From an uncultured Dechloromonas sp. (GTDB lineage: Bacteria > Pseudomonadota > Gammaproteobacteria > Burkholderiales > Rhodocyclaceae), in assembly GCA_937996725.1 (NCBI GenBank), contig CALKUR010000035.1, forward strand, positions 1-14,586: 14,586 nt of DNA. The letters run 5' to 3'. Below, one piece after another: positions 6,327 through 12,883 of this stretch; the first letter of the stretch is position 1, and the number at the start of each line of letters is the position of its first letter. The position numbers were made by a program, and so were the translations under genes. The notes beneath the pieces are model-generated. The model saw nothing but the letters and a program-made list of their open reading frames with translations. It did not search any database and had not been told where the DNA came from.

Positions 6327-7430
6327 ATGTTGTTATTCAAGACCTCCAGAGAAACACTCCTGGCACCTCTACAGACCGTCGCTGGTATCGTTGAGAAGCG
6401 TCATACGCTACCGATCCTGTCGAATGTACTGATTGAGAAGAAAGGGTCGATGCTGACACTGGTCGCAACCGATATCGAAATCCAGATCACGGCAGGTACA
6501 CAACTGGAAGGCGGCGCAGATGCGTCCGTAACCGTAGGTGCACGTAAACTGCAGGATATTCTGCGTTCATTGCCAGAAGAGTCGACGGTTAGCCTGGATC
6601 TGGATGAGAAGCGCTTGGTGGTTAAAGCCGGTAGGAGCCGTTTCTCGTTGCAGACGCTGCCTGCCGAAGATTTCCCACAAATGAATCTGAACGCCGCTAA
6701 CCAAGTGTCGTTCACAGTGACGCAGAAATCGTTCAAGCATCTGCTGGGTCAGACGCAATATGCCATGGCCGCACAAGATGTTCGCTATTACCTGAACGGT
6801 ATGTTGTTGCAGGTGGAAGGTAATGCGCTGCGCTCGGTGGCAACGGATGGTCACCGCCTGGCTTTTGCCCAGATGGAAACCAATGAAAGCCTGGAGCGTC
6901 AGGAAGTTATTCTGCCGCGTAAGTCGGTGTTAGAGCTGGCACGTTTACTGGCTGACTCCGAAGATCCACTGAACATTACGCTGGCCAATAATCAGGCCCG
7001 CTTCTCTTTTGGTGATGTGGTATTTGTTACCAAATTGATTGATGGCAAGTTCCCCGATTACACCCGTGTGATTCCGCCAAGTTTCTCTCAGGAATTGGTG
7101 CTGAATCGCATTGCGTTCAGTCAAGCATTACAACGTGCCCGTATTCTTTCGAACGAGAAGTTCTCAGGTGTTCGCCTGATTCTGGAAAACGGCGCGCTGC
7201 GTATCAGCGCCGCCAACGCCGAACAGGAAGAAGCTCAGGAAGAACTGGAAGCCAGCTACAACGGTGAACGTCTGGATATTGGTTTCAACGTGAACTATCT
7301 GCTCGATGTACTGGGTCATGTCACCGATGAAACGGTGGTTTGGCGCTTTAACGATTCGAACTCCAGTGCTTTATTTGGCCCAGCTGATAGCGCTAACTTC
7401 AAGTACGTTGTGATGCCGATGCGTATTTAA
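6327..7430 (+). CDS. dnaN: DNA polymerase III subunit beta (sliding clamp)
   Basis: The beta clamp is a ring-shaped dimer that tethers DNA polymerase III to DNA and recruits other replication and repair proteins, including Hda-type DnaA regulators. The 367-residue length is normal for three clamp domains. Recognisable segments include the N-terminal ETLLAPLQTVAGIVEKRHTLPILSN-type stretch (residues ~9-33), LNGMLLQVEGNALRSVATDGHRL-type segment (~154-176), GKFPDYTRVIP (~238-248) and the C-terminal YVVMPMRI. AGGAA at 6314-6318 lies eight bases before the ATG and supports this start. It is followed by gyrB after 63 bp without a terminator, so dnaN and gyrB may be cotranscribed. Confidence 0.98.
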   Translation: MLLFKTSRETLLAPLQTVAGIVEKRHTLPILSNVLIEKKGSMLTLVATDIEIQITAGTQLEGGADASVTVGARKLQDILRSLPEESTVSLDLDEKRLVVKAGRSRFSLQTLPAEDFPQMNLNAANQVSFTVTQKSFKHLLGQTQYAMAAQDVRYYLNGMLLQVEGNALRSVATDGHRLAFAQMETNESLERQEVILPRKSVLELARLLADSEDPLNITLANNQARFSFGDVVFVTKLIDGKFPDYTRVIPPSFSQELVLNRIAFSQALQRARILSNEKFSGVRLILENGALRISAANAEQEEAQEELEASYNGERLDIGFNVNYLLDVLGHVTDETVVWRFNDSNSSALFGPADSANFKYVVMPMRI

Positions 7431-7493
7431 GGATCCGTTACTAAAAACGATCAATCTAAAACCGTTTAAAAGATTCAACTTACGAAGCTCAAG

Positions 7494-9992
7494 ATGGCCG
7501 AAAAGAAAACACCCGCAGTACCTGATTATGATGAAACATCCATTCAACAGTTAGAAGGCCTGGAAGCCGTTCGTAAACGCCCGGGCATGTACATCGGCGA
7601 TACGTCCGATGGCAGCGGCTTGCACCACATGGTGTTCGAAGTCGTTGATAACGGCATTGATGAAGCACTGGCGGGTCATTGCGATGACATCGTGGTAACG
7701 ATTCATTCGGACAACTCGATCTCGGTCAAAGATAACGGTCGCGGTATTCCGACGGGTATCAAGTTTGATGATAAGCACGAGCCCAAGCGTTCGGCGGCTG
7801 AAATCGTGATGTGCGTTCTGCACGCTGGTGGTAAGTTCAATCAGAACAGCTACAAGGTGTCGGGCGGTCTGCACGGCGTGGGTGTCTCCTGCGTGAATGC
7901 GCTGTCACAGTGGCTGAAGCTGACGATTCGTCGTGACGGTAAAAAACACTTCATGGAGTTTCATCAAGGCAAGGCGGTCAATCGCGTTGTCGAAATGCAG
8001 AACGGTGTTGAAGTCTCGCCGCTGCAGGTTATTGGTGATACCGAGAACCGTGGCACTGAAGTGCATTTCCTAGCCGATCCAGAAATTTTTGGTACGGTGG
8101 AATTCCACTACGAAATCCTGGCTAAGCGTTTGCGCGAACTATCGTTCCTGAATAACGGTGTACGTGTTCGCCTCGTGGATCAACGCAACGGCAAAGAAGA
8201 AGATTTTGCGTTCTCGGGCGGCGTGAAAGGCTTTGTTGATTACATCAACAAGAACAAGACGGTGCTGCACCCGAATGTGTTTTATTCAACCGGTGAGAGC
8301 AAAGCCGGTGATGCGACGATTTCGGTCGAAGTGGCCATGCAGTGGAATGATTCGTACGCTGAAAACGTACTCTGTTTCACCAACAATATTCCGCAGTCCG
8401 ACGGTGGTACCCACCTGACAGGTCTGCGTGCTGCCATGACCCGCGTCATCAATAAGTACATCGAAGAAAACGATATCGCCAAGAAGGCCAAGGTCGATAT
8501 TACGGGCGACGATATGCGAGAAGGTCTGACCTGCGTGCTGTCGGTCAAAATGCCGGATCCGAAGTTTGCCTCGCAGACCAAGATGAAACTGGTGTCGTCC
8601 GAAGCCCGTCCGGCGGTGGAAGAGGTCGTCGCCCAGAAGCTGGCGGACTTCCTGCTTGAGCGCCCGGCCGATGCCAAGGTGATTACCGGTAAGATCGTCG
8701 AAGCCGCCCGTGCGCGTGATGCCGCCCGTAAGGCGCGCGAAATGACGCGTCGTAAGAGTGTGATGGATGGCGTTGGCCTGCCGGGTAAGCTGGCGGACTG
8801 CCAGGAAAAAGACCCGTCGCAGTGCGAACTCTATCTGGTGGAGGGTGACTCCGCCGGTGGTTCGGCCAAACAGGGCCGTGACCGTAAGTTCCAGGCTATT
8901 TTGCCGCTGAAGGGCAAGATCCTCAACGTCGAGAAGGCGCGCTTTGATAAGCTGATTGGCTCGCAAGAAATTGCCACGCTGATTACGGCGTTGGGTACCG
9001 GCATCGGCAAAGACGAATACAAGCCCGAGAAGCTGCGCTACCACCGCATCATCATCATGACTGATGCCGACGTCGATGGCGCCCACATCCGTACCCTGCT
9101 GCTCACCTTCTTCTATCGTCAGATGCCGGAACTGGTCGAGCGTGGCCACATTTATATTGCACAGCCACCGCTGTACAAGGTGAAGCACGGCAAAACCGAG
9201 CGTTATCTGAAGGATGATCACGAATACCATCAGTTCCTGCTGCAGATGGCGCTGGATGAAGCCAAGCTGCAACCGGGCAAGGGTGCCAAGGCCATCGAGG
9301 GCGAGGCCCTGGCAGAGCTGGCCCGCAGCTTCCTGTTGTCCGAGGCGATCATCGAGCGCTTGTCGTACATGATTCCGCCGGAAGTGCTGCACACGCTGGT
9401 CAACGACAATCTCAGCCTGGGTCTCGCGGACGAAGCTTCCGCCAAGAAGTCGGCCAAGACTCTGGGTGATGCGCTGGCAGCCCATCCGACGCTGCGTGCA
9501 TCGCACGAGAAGCCGCTGGAAATTGTGCCGGCCTATGATGCCGCCCGCGAAAGCTGGGTGCTGCGCCTCGAACGCTGGCACCACGGCAACCTCAAGCTGG
9601 GTCTGATCGATGGCGACTTTATTGCTTCGGGAGATTACACCCAGCTGCGTAAGACCGCCGAACTGTTGGCCGACCTGATGAAGGCCGGTGCCACCATTCA
9701 TCGTGGCGAGAAGCAGCAGACTGTCAGCCGTTTCAGCGAAGCCATGCAATGGTTGTTTAACGAAGTCGAGCGCGGTATTAGCAAGCAGCGTTACAAAGGC
9801 CTAGGTGAAATGAACCCCGGACAGCTGTGGGAAACGACGATGGATCCAACGGTCCGTCGCCTGCTCAAGGTTCAAATTGAAGATGCCATTGGTGCGGATC
9901 AAATCTTCTCGACCCTCATGGGCGAGCTGGTCGAGCCGCGTCGCGCCTTCATCGAAACGAACGCCCTCACCGCCCGAAACATCGACGCTTAA
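7494..9992 (+). CDS. gyrB: DNA gyrase subunit B
   Basis: GyrB is the ATPase subunit of the A2B2 gyrase that introduces negative supercoils. The 832 residues begin with the GHKL ATPase domain: EVVDNGIDEA (49-58), DNGRGIP (80-86) and GGLHGVGVSCVNAL (124-137). The transducer domain follows, then the TOPRIM domain with EGDSAGGSAKQGRD (450-463) and the metal-binding DADVDGAHIR (524-533). A region of about 170 residues (~570-740) corresponds to the insert known in Gram-negative GyrB and explains the length over 800. The tail contains KQRYKGLGEMN (764-774), which contacts GyrA. The ribosome-binding site before the ATG is weak (GAAG). A strong terminator follows 18 bp after the stop. Confidence 0.98.
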   Translation: MAEKKTPAVPDYDETSIQQLEGLEAVRKRPGMYIGDTSDGSGLHHMVFEVVDNGIDEALAGHCDDIVVTIHSDNSISVKDNGRGIPTGIKFDDKHEPKRSAAEIVMCVLHAGGKFNQNSYKVSGGLHGVGVSCVNALSQWLKLTIRRDGKKHFMEFHQGKAVNRVVEMQNGVEVSPLQVIGDTENRGTEVHFLADPEIFGTVEFHYEILAKRLRELSFLNNGVRVRLVDQRNGKEEDFAFSGGVKGFVDYINKNKTVLHPNVFYSTGESKAGDATISVEVAMQWNDSYAENVLCFTNNIPQSDGGTHLTGLRAAMTRVINKYIEENDIAKKAKVDITGDDMREGLTCVLSVKMPDPKFASQTKMKLVSSEARPAVEEVVAQKLADFLLERPADAKVITGKIVEAARARDAARKAREMTRRKSVMDGVGLPGKLADCQEKDPSQCELYLVEGDSAGGSAKQGRDRKFQAILPLKGKILNVEKARFDKLIGSQEIATLITALGTGIGKDEYKPEKLRYHRIIIMTDADVDGAHIRTLLLTFFYRQMPELVERGHIYIAQPPLYKVKHGKTERYLKDDHEYHQFLLQMALDEAKLQPGKGAKAIEGEALAELARSFLLSEAIIERLSYMIPPEVLHTLVNDNLSLGLADEASAKKSAKTLGDALAAHPTLRASHEKPLEIVPAYDAARESWVLRLERWHHGNLKLGLIDGDFIASGDYTQLRKTAELLADLMKAGATIHRGEKQQTVSRFSEAMQWLFNEVERGISKQRYKGLGEMNPGQLWETTMDPTVRRLLKVQIEDAIGADQIFSTLMGELVEPRRAFIETNALTARNIDA

Positions 9993-10010
9993 GCCCCAGC
10001 GGAGACAGCA

Positions 10011-10040
10011 ACGGCTCGCTGCGGCGGGCCGTTTTTGTTT
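10011..10040 (+). terminator. Intrinsic terminator after gyrB
   Basis: ACGGCTCGC (10011-10019) pairs with GCGGGCCGT (10024-10032) around a TGCG loop, giving nine pairs with one G-T wobble. It is followed by TTTTTGTTT. This is a textbook rho-independent terminator that ends the dnaA-dnaN-gyrB block and separates it from the pseudouridine synthase gene. Confidence 0.92.
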
Positions 10041-10125
10041 GGACAAGACCGTTCGATACATTTGTTGTTAGTTATAGGCACGAAGACTACGCGTTAGCCG
10101 ATTTTAATGGAAGTTAGCACAACCC

Positions 10126-10863
10126 ATGGCCAAACCCAACCGACACACGACGCTCGAGCGCCTGCTCCAAAGCCAGGGCTTTGGCTCACGCAAATTTTGC
10201 CGTACTTTGGTCCGCACGGGATCTGTTCAGGTGAATGGCGATGTTTGCGAAGACCCGGACGAAGACTTTGACACAGATGGTCTGCGCTTCGAGGTCGAAG
10301 GTTTTGAGGGTGTCTGGCCTTACTGCCAACAGGCCTATATTTTGCTGAACAAGCCGGTCGGCTACGAATGCTCTCGTACACCCAAACACAACCCCGGCGT
10401 GCTCTCGCTTTTACCGGCACCTTTGCGTGAGCGTGATGTACAACCGGTCGGACGGCTGGATGTCGATACCACCGGCCTGCTTTTGCTAACCGACGATGGA
10501 CAGTGTATCCATGTGCTGACTTCGCCCAAGCATGCGGTGCCCAAAGTATATCGAGCCACCCTCGCCGAACCGGCGGGCCCCGAGCTGTGCGACCGACTCC
10601 TGGCGGGTGTGCTGCTCAAGGATGAAGACGAAACGCTGTCCGCCCAATCTTGCCGGTTGATTGAGCCTAACCTTCTTGAGCTTGTCATTACCCAGGGCAA
10701 GTATCATCAGGTGCGCCGGATGATAGCGGCGGCCGGCAATCATGTGGCCGAACTCTCCCGGGTGGCCATTGGCGATTTGCGGCTACCGGACGATCTTGCC
10801 CCCGGAGAGTGGCAATGGCTAGATGCCCGGAGTATGCTTTTGGCAGGATGGGCCCCCAAATAA
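10126..10863 (+). CDS. rsuA: 16S rRNA pseudouridine synthase, RsuA type
   Basis: RsuA-type enzymes isomerise uridine 516 of 16S rRNA to pseudouridine. The 245-residue protein has an N-terminal S4 RNA-binding domain (~8-55), then the synthase core with LLNKPVGYECS (73-83), and the catalytic segment GRLDVDTTGLLLLTDDG (109-125), where Asp112 is the expected nucleophile. TSPKHAVPKVY, GKYHQVRRMIAAAGNHVAEL and DLAPGEW resemble E. coli RsuA more than RluB or RluE. Length is near the 231 of RsuA. The ATG at 10126 has a GGAAG sequence 12 bases upstream, a rather long spacing. The gene has its own region after the gyrB terminator. The last codons and stop lie in a C5/G5 hairpin. Confidence 0.85.
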   Translation: MAKPNRHTTLERLLQSQGFGSRKFCRTLVRTGSVQVNGDVCEDPDEDFDTDGLRFEVEGFEGVWPYCQQAYILLNKPVGYECSRTPKHNPGVLSLLPAPLRERDVQPVGRLDVDTTGLLLLTDDGQCIHVLTSPKHAVPKVYRATLAEPAGPELCDRLLAGVLLKDEDETLSAQSCRLIEPNLLELVITQGKYHQVRRMIAAAGNHVAELSRVAIGDLRLPDDLAPGEWQWLDARSMLLAGWAPK

Positions 10864-10869
10864 GGGGGG
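10853..10869 (+). other. C5/G5 hairpin spanning the rsuA stop codon
   Basis: CCCCC (10853-10857) can pair with GGGGG (within 10864-10869) around AAATAA, so the TAA stop lies in the loop. No T-run follows closely; the nearest (GGTTTTGTTT) starts at 10881 and runs into parS. It may act as a weak terminator or 3' end stabiliser. Confidence 0.3.
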
Positions 10870-10885
10870 AGAGTTGGGTCGGTTT

Positions 10886-10901
10886 TGTTTCACGTGAAAC
10901 A
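10886..10901. promoter_or_regulatory. parS: parS site 1 (ParB-binding centromere)
   Basis: TGTTTCACGTGAAACA is a perfect 16-bp palindrome and matches the conserved chromosomal parS consensus TGTTNCACGTGAAACA. ParB binds it, loads as a CTP-dependent clamp and spreads, and ParA then moves the origin region. It lies in the rsuA-oxyR spacer about 6.3 kb from oriC, within the origin-proximal zone where parS clusters usually occur. Confidence 0.93.
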
Positions 10902-10934
10902 TGGGTCAAGGGCGAGCGGTCTATTGGGTTTCTG

Positions 10935-10950
10935 TGTTCCACGTGAAACA
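10935..10950. promoter_or_regulatory. parS: parS site 2 (ParB-binding centromere)
   Basis: TGTTCCACGTGAAACA fits the parS consensus at every position and is identical to the well-known Bacillus subtilis site. Its centre is 49 bp from that of site 1. It ends 32 bp before the oxyR start codon, so it probably overlaps the oxyR promoter. ParB bound or spreading here could affect oxyR transcription. Confidence 0.93.
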
Positions 10951-10982
10951 ATCGAGCGTGGAATACACAACCAGGGTTCAAT

Positions 10983-11942
10983 ATGGCCACAATGACACTG
11001 ACTGAAATGCGCTATATCAGCGCCTTGGACAAAACCCGGCACTTTGGCCGGGCGGCCGATTTGTGCCATGTCAGCCAGCCCACCCTATCCGTGGCCATTA
11101 AAAAGGTGGAACAACAGATTGGTGCCCAGCTGTTTGAGCGTGGCGCGACCGAAATCCGGACAACGCCCTTGGGTGAACAAGTGGTTGCTCAGATCAAGCG
11201 CGTGCTAGATGAAACGCTGCGCTTGGAAGAAATTGCTACCCAGAATCGGGATCCGCTTAAAGGCCCGCTTCGGGTCGGTGTCATTTATACGATCGCCCCG
11301 TACCTGTTACCGGCGTTGATTCCGGTGCTGCATCGGTTGGCGCCCGAGATGCCACTCTTTCTGCGCGAGGACTTCACGGCCAATTTGTTGCCGGCACTCA
11401 AAGATGGCGAGTTGGATGTGCTGGTTTTGGCGCTCCCAGTAGCGCTGCCGGGGGTGGTAGCCCAGCCCATTTATGAAGAGCCTTTCCGGGTCGTGGTGCC
11501 CGCGTCACACCCTTGGGCGGCGCGGGATTCGATCAAAAATGACGAGTTGGACGGTGAAAATCTGCTTTTGCTGGGTAGCGGGAACTGCTTTCGGGAGCAG
11601 GTCCTAGAGGCGTGCCCTCGCCTGCAGCGCGCCGAGGGGTTGTCGGGTTCGCTGGAAGGCAGTTCCCTGGAGACCATCCGCCACATGGTGGCCAGTGGTG
11701 CCGGCATTGCCGTGATGCCGAGCTCTGCCGCCGATCCGCTGGTCGGGCGTGAGCCCATGGTAAAAGTGTTGCCCTTTGACGCGAAGGTCGCTAAAGGCAG
11801 GGTCGCTGCCGCGCGCCCGGATCATATTGGCCGTACCGTTGGCCTGGCTTGGCGCGCCACTTTCCCCCGTCCAAAGGCGATCGATGTGGTGCGACAGGCG
11901 ATTTTGTCTTGCGAGCTACCGGGTGTCGCCACCAGTAAATAG
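10983..11942 (+). CDS. oxyR: LysR-type regulator, OxyR (hydrogen peroxide sensor)
   Basis: OxyR is a tetrameric activator switched by disulfide formation when peroxide is present. It controls catalase, alkyl hydroperoxide reductase and related genes. The 319 residues start with a LysR winged helix (MTLTEMRYISALDKTRHFGR, then SQPTLSVAIKKVE at 31-43). The effector domain keeps LLLLGSGNCFREQVLEAC: Cys202 and Cys211 are nine residues apart, as Cys199 and Cys208 are in E. coli OxyR. SLETIRHMVASGAGIAVMP (228-246) also fits. The ATG at 10983 has AGGG six bases upstream; the ATG at 10992 would give the more usual MTLTE start but lacks a ribosome-binding site. Two parS sites lie in its upstream region and one after its stop. 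Confidence 0.88.
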   Translation: MATMTLTEMRYISALDKTRHFGRAADLCHVSQPTLSVAIKKVEQQIGAQLFERGATEIRTTPLGEQVVAQIKRVLDETLRLEEIATQNRDPLKGPLRVGVIYTIAPYLLPALIPVLHRLAPEMPLFLREDFTANLLPALKDGELDVLVLALPVALPGVVAQPIYEEPFRVVVPASHPWAARDSIKNDELDGENLLLLGSGNCFREQVLEACPRLQRAEGLSGSLEGSSLETIRHMVASGAGIAVMPSSAADPLVGREPMVKVLPFDAKVAKGRVAAARPDHIGRTVGLAWRATFPRPKAIDVVRQAILSCELPGVATSK

Positions 11943-11966
11943 CTTTTCGCCAGCCGGTGACTATAA

Positions 11967-12012
11967 AAAGACAACGCCCGGTGTTTCACGTGGAACACCG
12001 GGCGTTGTCTTT
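11967..12012. terminator. Bidirectional terminator between oxyR and the HIT gene, with parS as its centre
   Basis: Two perfect 19-bp arms (11967-11985 and 11994-12012) surround T-CACGTG-G, making a 46-bp inverted repeat with one non-complementary pair. In the plus-strand RNA that pair becomes a U-G wobble. On the minus strand the stem is followed by TCTTTTTAT (complement of 11963-11971), a good U-tract for the HIT gene. On the plus strand the T-run is short (TCTTTGAG), so oxyR termination may be weaker. Both gene ends are close: 24 bp from the oxyR stop and 13 bp from the HIT stop. Confidence 0.82.
11982..11997. promoter_or_regulatory. parS: parS site 3, at the apex of a terminator-like inverted repeat
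   Basis: TGTTTCACGTGGAACA is the exact reverse complement of site 2 (TGTTCCACGTGAAACA), so all consensus positions are kept. It sits 40 bp after the oxyR stop, about 1.05 kb from site 2, and forms the centre of the 46-bp inverted repeat at 11967-12012. Confidence 0.92.
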
Positions 12013-12025
12013 GAGTCGCAGAAAA

Positions 12026-12436
12026 TTAGCCGAGGCAAGCCTTGAGTCGTGCGGCAATTTCCTGATGGTCAACCTTGGGCTTGTTCGACCATTCGCGTTT
12101 TGCGTTGGCCCAGATCGGGTCCGGAAAGTGCGAGTCATCTTCCCAACGCGGAATCACGTGCCAGTGAACATGGGGTACGACGTTGCCCAAACTCGCCAGA
12201 TTTATTTTGTCCGGGTGCATAAGCTCGCGCAAAATCGATTCGGTGACGCAAACGGCCTTCATGATGGCCGAGCGGTGTTCTATGGCAAGGTCCGTCATCT
12301 CGCCCGCGTGAGAATTCAGAATCACTCGGCAAAAACCCGGCCAACCCGGGTCGTTCACGGCAATTATTCTATACAAATCAGATAGATAGAGAATTTCTTC
12401 GCCTGTGGGCGCGCAGAGCGGACAAGGTGAGGTCAT
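12026..12436 (-). CDS. HIT-family hydrolase (histidine triad)
   Basis: HIT proteins hydrolyse or transfer nucleotidyl groups from AMP-linked or dinucleoside polyphosphate substrates; the exact substrate here is unknown. The 136-residue protein has an N-terminal CPLC pair (5-8), a LYRIIAVNDPGWPGFCRVI segment (21-39) and the catalytic triad as HVHWHVIPR (His89, His91, His93). I recall similar small HIT proteins lying beside the large FAD oxidoreductase in Burkholderiales, and that gene is indeed close by here. The gene is convergent with oxyR and shares its terminator. Its own promoter would lie in 12437-12560; a TATACT on the minus strand (12474-12479) could be a -10, but no matching -35 was found. 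Confidence 0.92.
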   Translation of the reverse strand: MTSPCPLCAPTGEEILYLSDLYRIIAVNDPGWPGFCRVILNSHAGEMTDLAIEHRSAIMKAVCVTESILRELMHPDKINLASLGNVVPHVHWHVIPRWEDDSHFPDPIWANAKREWSNKPKVDHQEIAARLKACLG

Positions 12437-12566
12437 GGTATTCAGGGGCTCGTTTTAACGCGTTAGAGCCCACAGTATAGCCTTGCTTTAGCAAAGCCGC
12501 GTCCGGCTTGGGTTTCAGGGGGCAATTCTGCTCCAAAATAGACCATCTCGCATAAACGCTTTGTCA

Positions 12567-12596
12567 TTCGCACAAATGGGCATCCATCGTTATACT
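12567..12596 (+). promoter_or_regulatory. Possible promoter of the H-NS-like gene
   Basis: TATACT (12591-12596) matches the -10 consensus at 5 of 6 positions. TTCGCA (12567-12572), 18 bases upstream, matches the -35 at 4 of 6. Transcription would begin near 12603 and leave a leader of about 23 bases before the ATG at 12626. Confidence 0.5.
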
Positions 12597-12625
12597 TTCA
12601 CTGAACATGTCCCAGAATTGGATTT

Positions 12626-12808
12626 ATGGATCTGCAAGTTTTTACGATTGATGAGCTTGAGCGATTGCTCAAAATTCTGCCGGAAGAAATTCGTCGGCGC
12701 GAAGCGCAGGACAATGATTCCGAAGAGGCCGAGCGTCGTAAGCGCAGCGTCTTTGCTAGCTTTCAAGAGCTCGCCAAAAAACAGGGTATCAGCTTGGGTG
12801 ATCTGTGA
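12626..12808 (+). CDS. Small H-NS-like protein, oligomerisation region only
   Basis: The 60-residue product begins MDLQVFTIDELERLLKILPE and ends LAKKQGISLGDL. It is highly charged and likely a coiled coil. The plan (short IDELERL helix, basic/acidic helix ~20-45, then AKKxGISLxDL) resembles the N-terminal oligomerisation half of betaproteobacterial H-NS proteins. There the second half would be an R/K-rich linker and a TWSGRGRxPxW DNA-binding motif. The stop comes exactly where that half should start, and none of the three frames in the ~30 bases before the terminator encodes a remnant. It has a promoter-like sequence and a terminator of its own, so it looks like a real short gene. It could bind and modulate full-length H-NS. 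Alternatively it is an unrelated small coiled-coil protein. The ribosome-binding site is weak (AGAA at 12614-12617). Confidence 0.55.
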   Translation: MDLQVFTIDELERLLKILPEEIRRREAQDNDSEEAERRKRSVFASFQELAKKQGISLGDL

Positions 12809-12831
12809 ACGTTGAGACTGCTCACAGCCAT

Positions 12832-12866
12832 TGAAAAACAAAGGGCAGCCACAGCTGCCCTTGTTC
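12832..12866. terminator. Bidirectional terminator between the H-NS-like gene and the FAD oxidoreductase
   Basis: AAGGGCAGC (12841-12849) pairs perfectly with GCTGCCCTT (12854-12862) around CACA. On the minus strand the stem is followed by TGTTTTTCAA, a good U-tract for the oxidoreductase, whose stop is 21 bp away. On the plus strand GTTCGTTT follows, a weaker tract for the short gene, whose stop is 32 bp upstream. Confidence 0.85.
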
Positions 12867-12883
12867 GTTTAAGACCAATCGAC

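Noticed and set aside
9204..9713. Extra region in GyrB (residues ~570-740) as a foreign insertion
   Set aside because: Long GyrB with this insert is normal in Gram-negative bacteria, and the base composition does not change visibly.
8286..9749. A 487-codon open frame on the minus strand inside gyrB
   Set aside because: It lies fully antisense to a gyrB with all family motifs, has a low-complexity Q/L/R-rich composition typical of shadow frames, and has no ribosome-binding site or known motif.
12155..12160. CACGTG core in the HIT gene as a possible parS
   Set aside because: The flanks (GAAT before, CCAG after) do not fit the parS consensus.
12437..12560. A confident sigma-70 promoter for the HIT gene
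   Set aside because: A TATACT -10 candidate exists on the minus strand (12474-12479) but no -35 or extended -10 lies at a workable distance.
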